Assembly (NCBI GenBank): GCA_002224055.1
Contig: AZLU01000007.1
Span: 477,455-511,000 of the forward strand
Source of the DNA: Pezizomycotina sp. ARF18
Lineage: Eukaryota > Ascomycota
Length of the DNA stretch: 33,546 bases
Reading direction: 5' to 3'
Shown here: positions 30,396 through 33,546 of the stretch, in pieces
Numbering within the stretch: the first letter of the stretch is position 1
Layout of the letters: each line of letters begins with the position of its first letter
Translations under genes and position numbers: made by a program
Notes under the pieces: model-generated
What the model saw: only the letters and a program-made list of their open reading frames with translations
Databases searched by the model: none
What the model was told of the DNA's origin: nothing

Positions 30396-30783
30396 ATGCA
30401 TTTCACCACTCTCACCACTGTTCTTTCTCTCAGCGCTGCCGTATCAGCCGTCGCAACCGTAGATCGTTGCCTAGTTCAGCACAATGTCGCCGCTCCCGGA
30501 AGCGCCTTAATGTCGGTAACCTTTTCACCATCCACGTCGACAACGTCGCCGACGGCTCCGAGTCTACTATCTGCGGCCACTCCGATCAACAGATACACAA
30601 CGCTGCTCACTCCTTCAGCACAACAGTCAATTCCAACGTCGATTGCCATACGGCTTCTTCGGAAATAATCAAAACACGATGGATTTGCGCGTCCGCTTCG
30701 ACAAGCAAAGTCCTAGCGTACAGAGAGATGCTTTGCACTCCGGCTTGATCAACTCGTTTGAACTGCGGGCTGAATTTCGATGA
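30396..30783 (+). CDS. Small secreted protein, candidate effector (two frame breaks)
   Basis: An ATG at 30396 in an A-rich leader begins a clear signal peptide, M-H-F-T-T-L-T-T-V-L-S-L-S-A-A-V-S-A. The mature part, about 110 residues, continues across two single-base deletions: first near 30510, to N-L-F-T-I-H-V-D-N-V-A-D-G-S-E-S-T-I-C-G, then near 30648, to Y-G-F-F-G-N-N-Q-N-T-M-D-L-R-V-R-F and a stop at 30781-30783. At least three Cys are present. No known domain is recognised. Size, export signal and isolation among repeats fit a fungal small secreted protein. A role in host interaction is only inference. Confidence 0.62.
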
Positions 30784-32630
30784 GAGTATTTGCGATATCT
30801 CCCATATTCCGGTTTAAGAACGAAAATAAGTGAGAAGGTTTTCATGTCGATGGTGGTCAGAGTCACATTCGTTTTGGAAGGCTTAAGTGGTATATTCGTG
30901 TATCGATACATCTGATTGCAAATTGGATCTTTCTAAAGGTGCCAAAATCTTGTATTTGCACATTTATTTCGTTTCTAGTTAGAGTCTTTTGCTGAAAGTT
31001 ACTTGTTCTTGCCAGCCTACACATATTTCGTTAAAATGATATGAATTTTGAAATGAACATTAAATATTGCCCTCTGAATTTCCACTTCAACAGCTGTTTC
31101 ACAAAAAGTCGTTTTTCAAAGCTCTAGACATCAGCCGATAAATTAGTCTTTACATTATTGAGTCGTAGAACTGTGATTTTGTAAACGTTCGGTGTGATGA
31201 AAAGCTCAGCAGATTTTGATGAATGAAATCAAGGATATCGACATACAACATTATTCATTCCCTCGCTGTTTGTTACTTTACCCTGATCCCAACCTCTTCA
31301 AATTATCCCGTAATTTAACACTGATGGTCAGCGGCGCAGCTCGGCGACGATTTGGCCTGTCTATGTGATCCTCTTGAATTCAAAGTAAAAGCTATCGTGT
31401 TATCCAACAAACGTGACTTCGAATGATGCAAATTTCCTTATCCTCACGGGACCCTGATTGATATCACGGGGTTAAGGTTGTATCTCGACCGAGTTGACGG
31501 AAGGATAAGAACAATTAATATCATACGTTTATATAATTGTCTTAGAGCTCGGATTTCTAGCCAGTTTTGGCTTAAAGCATGGCTTCACCAACATCGTGAC
31601 CGTTAGTGCTCCTAGAATTTTCATTTACCTTGATTCTCCCGGCGCCCCGAGGAGATCATCAAGAGTGTAAAATCGGGCAACGACAAGCTAGACCTATGGA
31701 CCAAGAAGCCACGCTGACCTGACTAGCGGATTTAGTTACTCCTTTATAAGTCATCACGACATGCCATGAATCGTTAAAATGTTAGCGTACGAGGTATCCC
31801 CAGATGCCTGGTGAAATTCCGTTGGGTTGCGTTATACTCGCTTTACGATGACCGAGGAAACTGACCTAGGGGATATTATAACATTGGTAGCGCGCAGAAA
31901 GTTGGTTATAATAGCAAACACACTATACAATTATCCTAACGCCGAGCTGAAGCGAGCTGGCCGCAGCTGGGTCGCCAGAAATAGAAAACCTGGTGATAAT
32001 AACGATGTCTTGGCGTGGGGATATCGATATGAACACTACTATATTTCTAGTAACTGAGCCTTAAACGCTCATCTGAACTTTATTGATTATACCGTAGACT
32101 TGAGACTACGGGATCTGGTTCTGATTCGCGAAGTATTGAATTAATGTATTATAATATTATAATTGCCGTTAAATCTTTCATTTATATCCGGGGTTATGTC
32201 ATGAAGGGCCGTTTTTGAACCGCAAGCCGACGTTAATGTAACAGCTTGGAACACCAACCGTCAAATAATACCCGATTCGTGCCTCTCCGCCTTCTAGAAA
32301 CCCCAACGGATAAAACTCGAGACAACGGGGTCGCCCCCGTCCCAGGAAAGCTCGTACGGACATTTCTCTTAAATCGGTCGGTTAAAACATGATAATCTAA
32401 AAAGCCGTTGATCATGATTAGAGATAAATATCGGCTCGCCCGGACGGCCTTTCACGGTAGTTCTTAAAACGTTCGTCAGAGCATTAAGATTACTCATAAT
32501 CTTCGCTTCCCTTTTTCTTTCCCTTCCTGTGTTCATATCTATATACTACTAGTTTCTTTTTAATTTAGAAGCAGCGAGACCTGCGTCTTATTTCTAATCG
32601 TTGATCGATCGTCACTTCATTTCCGCGATA
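30784..32630. other. Gene-free stretch upstream of cutinase
   Basis: No supported gene. A 76-codon plus-strand frame (31827-32057) and a 60-codon minus frame (32233-32415) have no recognised domain. The last 120 bases are C/T-rich with a TATA-like T-A-T-A-T-A-C-T near 32541 and form the likely cutinase promoter and leader. Confidence 0.4.
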
Positions 32631-33345
32631 ATGGCTCCTACCCACAAGCTCGCCGCTTTACTTTTCTCCTTCGTTGCGCTGGCGCACTGCAAACCTGCGC
32701 CGTCCATTCTTCGCTTGTATCCCGCCAGGATAATGGAAATGCTACCTTTGCGACTTCCGGAGGAAACGTTACCATAACCCACCTCCAGCGGCGACCAAAC
32801 GATCCGTAACGACATCATAGACGGACCTTGCAAGCCCGTTTCTCTGTCTTCGCTCGCGGCACCCTTGAGGACGGTAATGTCGGTATCATAACCGGTCCCT
32901 CTTCTTCGACGCCCTAGACAAGCTCATGCCGGGCCAACTCGCCGTCCAAGGCGTGGACAACTACCCGCCAATGTTACAGAGTACCTCAACGGCGGGTCCG
33001 ATACCGGCGCGGCAAACATGAGCGCCATCGCAACCGAAGCGATCAAGAAGTGTCCGGACACGAAACTCGTCCTCTCGGATACAGTCAAGGCGCGCAAGTT
33101 ACGCATAAAGCCGCGAAAGCTGATGTCTGCAGAAGTCTGAGCAAAGTTAAAGCCGTCGTGTGTTCGGGGATCCGGATAAAGGCCAGGCTTTCCCTACCGG
33201 TATCTGCCCTAAAAGGTTATCACGTTCTGCACGATGGGGATCTTATATGTGACGGTGAACCCGACATTGAGGAGCCGCACTTGACGTACGGCACACTGGA
33301 TTCGGGTAATGCGCGAAGCAGGTCCAGGCGCTGCTGAATAAATGA
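32631..33345 (+). CDS. Cutinase-family serine esterase (multiple frame breaks)
   Basis: Cutinases are secreted alpha/beta hydrolases that cleave cutin and related esters. The signal peptide is M-A-P-T-H-K-L-A-A-L-L-F-S-F-V-A-L-A-H-C. Then come N-D-I-I-D-G-P-C-K-P-V (about 32808), F-A-R-G-T-L-E-D-G-N-V-G, F-F-D-A-L-D-K-L-M-P-G-Q-L-A-V-Q-G-V-D-N-Y-P, N-V-T-E-Y-L-N-G-G-S-D-T-G, the nucleophile elbow G-Y-S-Q-G (near 33078-33092), F-G-D-P-D-K-G, then C-D-G-E-P-D and H-L-T-Y-G, which supply the likely catalytic Asp and His. The end is K-Q-V-Q-A-L-L-N-K with stop 33343-33345. The pieces lie in alternating frames, mostly shifted by one lost base each time; at the elbow one G is missing in a G run. 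All triad residues are present, so the organism probably has a working enzyme. Confidence 0.88.
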
Positions 33346-33546
33346 GGCTGATAAGCGTCAAGCTGGGGTTTGGTCAATTTCTCCATTTAAAGCTAAGATG
33401 TATGCTTCTCTAGAGGCATTTTTGTACTTCTAAAATGGCGATAATATATCAGAAAGTGGCGCAAACTGTCTAAAATTGTTTGATCAAGATTTGGAGGGTT
33501 ATAAAACCCGTTCTGTAATCCGGTATACGTCGGGGAATCATTAAAT

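Noticed and set aside
22560-32600. RIP-mutated transposon region
   Set aside because: The composition is not strongly AT-shifted, C/G-rich words survive, and no transposase, reverse transcriptase or integrase motif could be seen; it remains possible but unsupported without dinucleotide statistics.
1-33546. tRNA or rRNA genes
   Set aside because: I looked for internal promoter-box words and a cloverleaf context and found none that fold convincingly.

Overview
The window looks like nuclear DNA of a filamentous ascomycete fungus. The reasons are short GT-AG introns (about 50-110 bases), fungal-style gene architectures (an N-terminally anchored wyosine synthase TYW1, an XAP5/FAM50 protein, a secreted cutinase, a repeat-rich GPI-type wall protein), wide gene spacing and many poly(A)/poly(T) tracts. 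I could not fix the genus.

The most important caution concerns reading frames. Almost every recognisable gene is broken into two to nine frames, and conserved motifs carry on cleanly across each break. Where I followed the breaks in detail (the small secreted protein and the cutinase), most are single missing bases. This fits uncorrected long-read sequence better than many independent pseudogenes. Gene boundaries below are therefore given for the whole locus and not for one open frame.

Layout. Positions 1-10163 form a compact housekeeping block: a HAD-type phosphatase running off the left edge (-), a TTC1-like TPR protein (+), a BTB-domain protein (+), a stretch with unrecognised open frames, then XAP5/FAM50 (-) and TYW1 (+) as a divergent pair. 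Two divergent pairs (HAD/TPR and XAP5/TYW1) share spacers that each contain a run of 28 T. Positions 10164-12774 hold a weak ORF and an unnamed gene with a zinc-deaminase signature (C-A-E, then P-C-x-x-C). Positions 12775-18600 are a gene desert full of homopolymer tracts and short microsatellites. Positions 19029-20656 encode a secreted cell-surface protein with Gly/Ser/Tyr repeats, then Pro/Thr/Cys repeats and a GPI-like tail.

Positions 22560-28400 have a different texture. Long homopolymers are nearly absent, and there are old, diverged direct duplications: a tandem unit of about 160 bases, then two collinear copies of a segment about 1.65 kb apart, with a possible third. Short ORFs in equivalent places share a small Tyr-x-Cys start. 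I read this as a decayed tandem gene family or mobile element and cannot name it. Positions 28400-32600 are mostly featureless apart from a small secreted protein at 30396. The window ends with a cutinase-family hydrolase at 32631-33345.

No operon-like logic is expected. The two divergent pairs probably share promoters. The right half (small secreted protein, cutinase, surface protein) has a secretome flavour typical of plant-associated or saprotrophic fungi, but that is inference.
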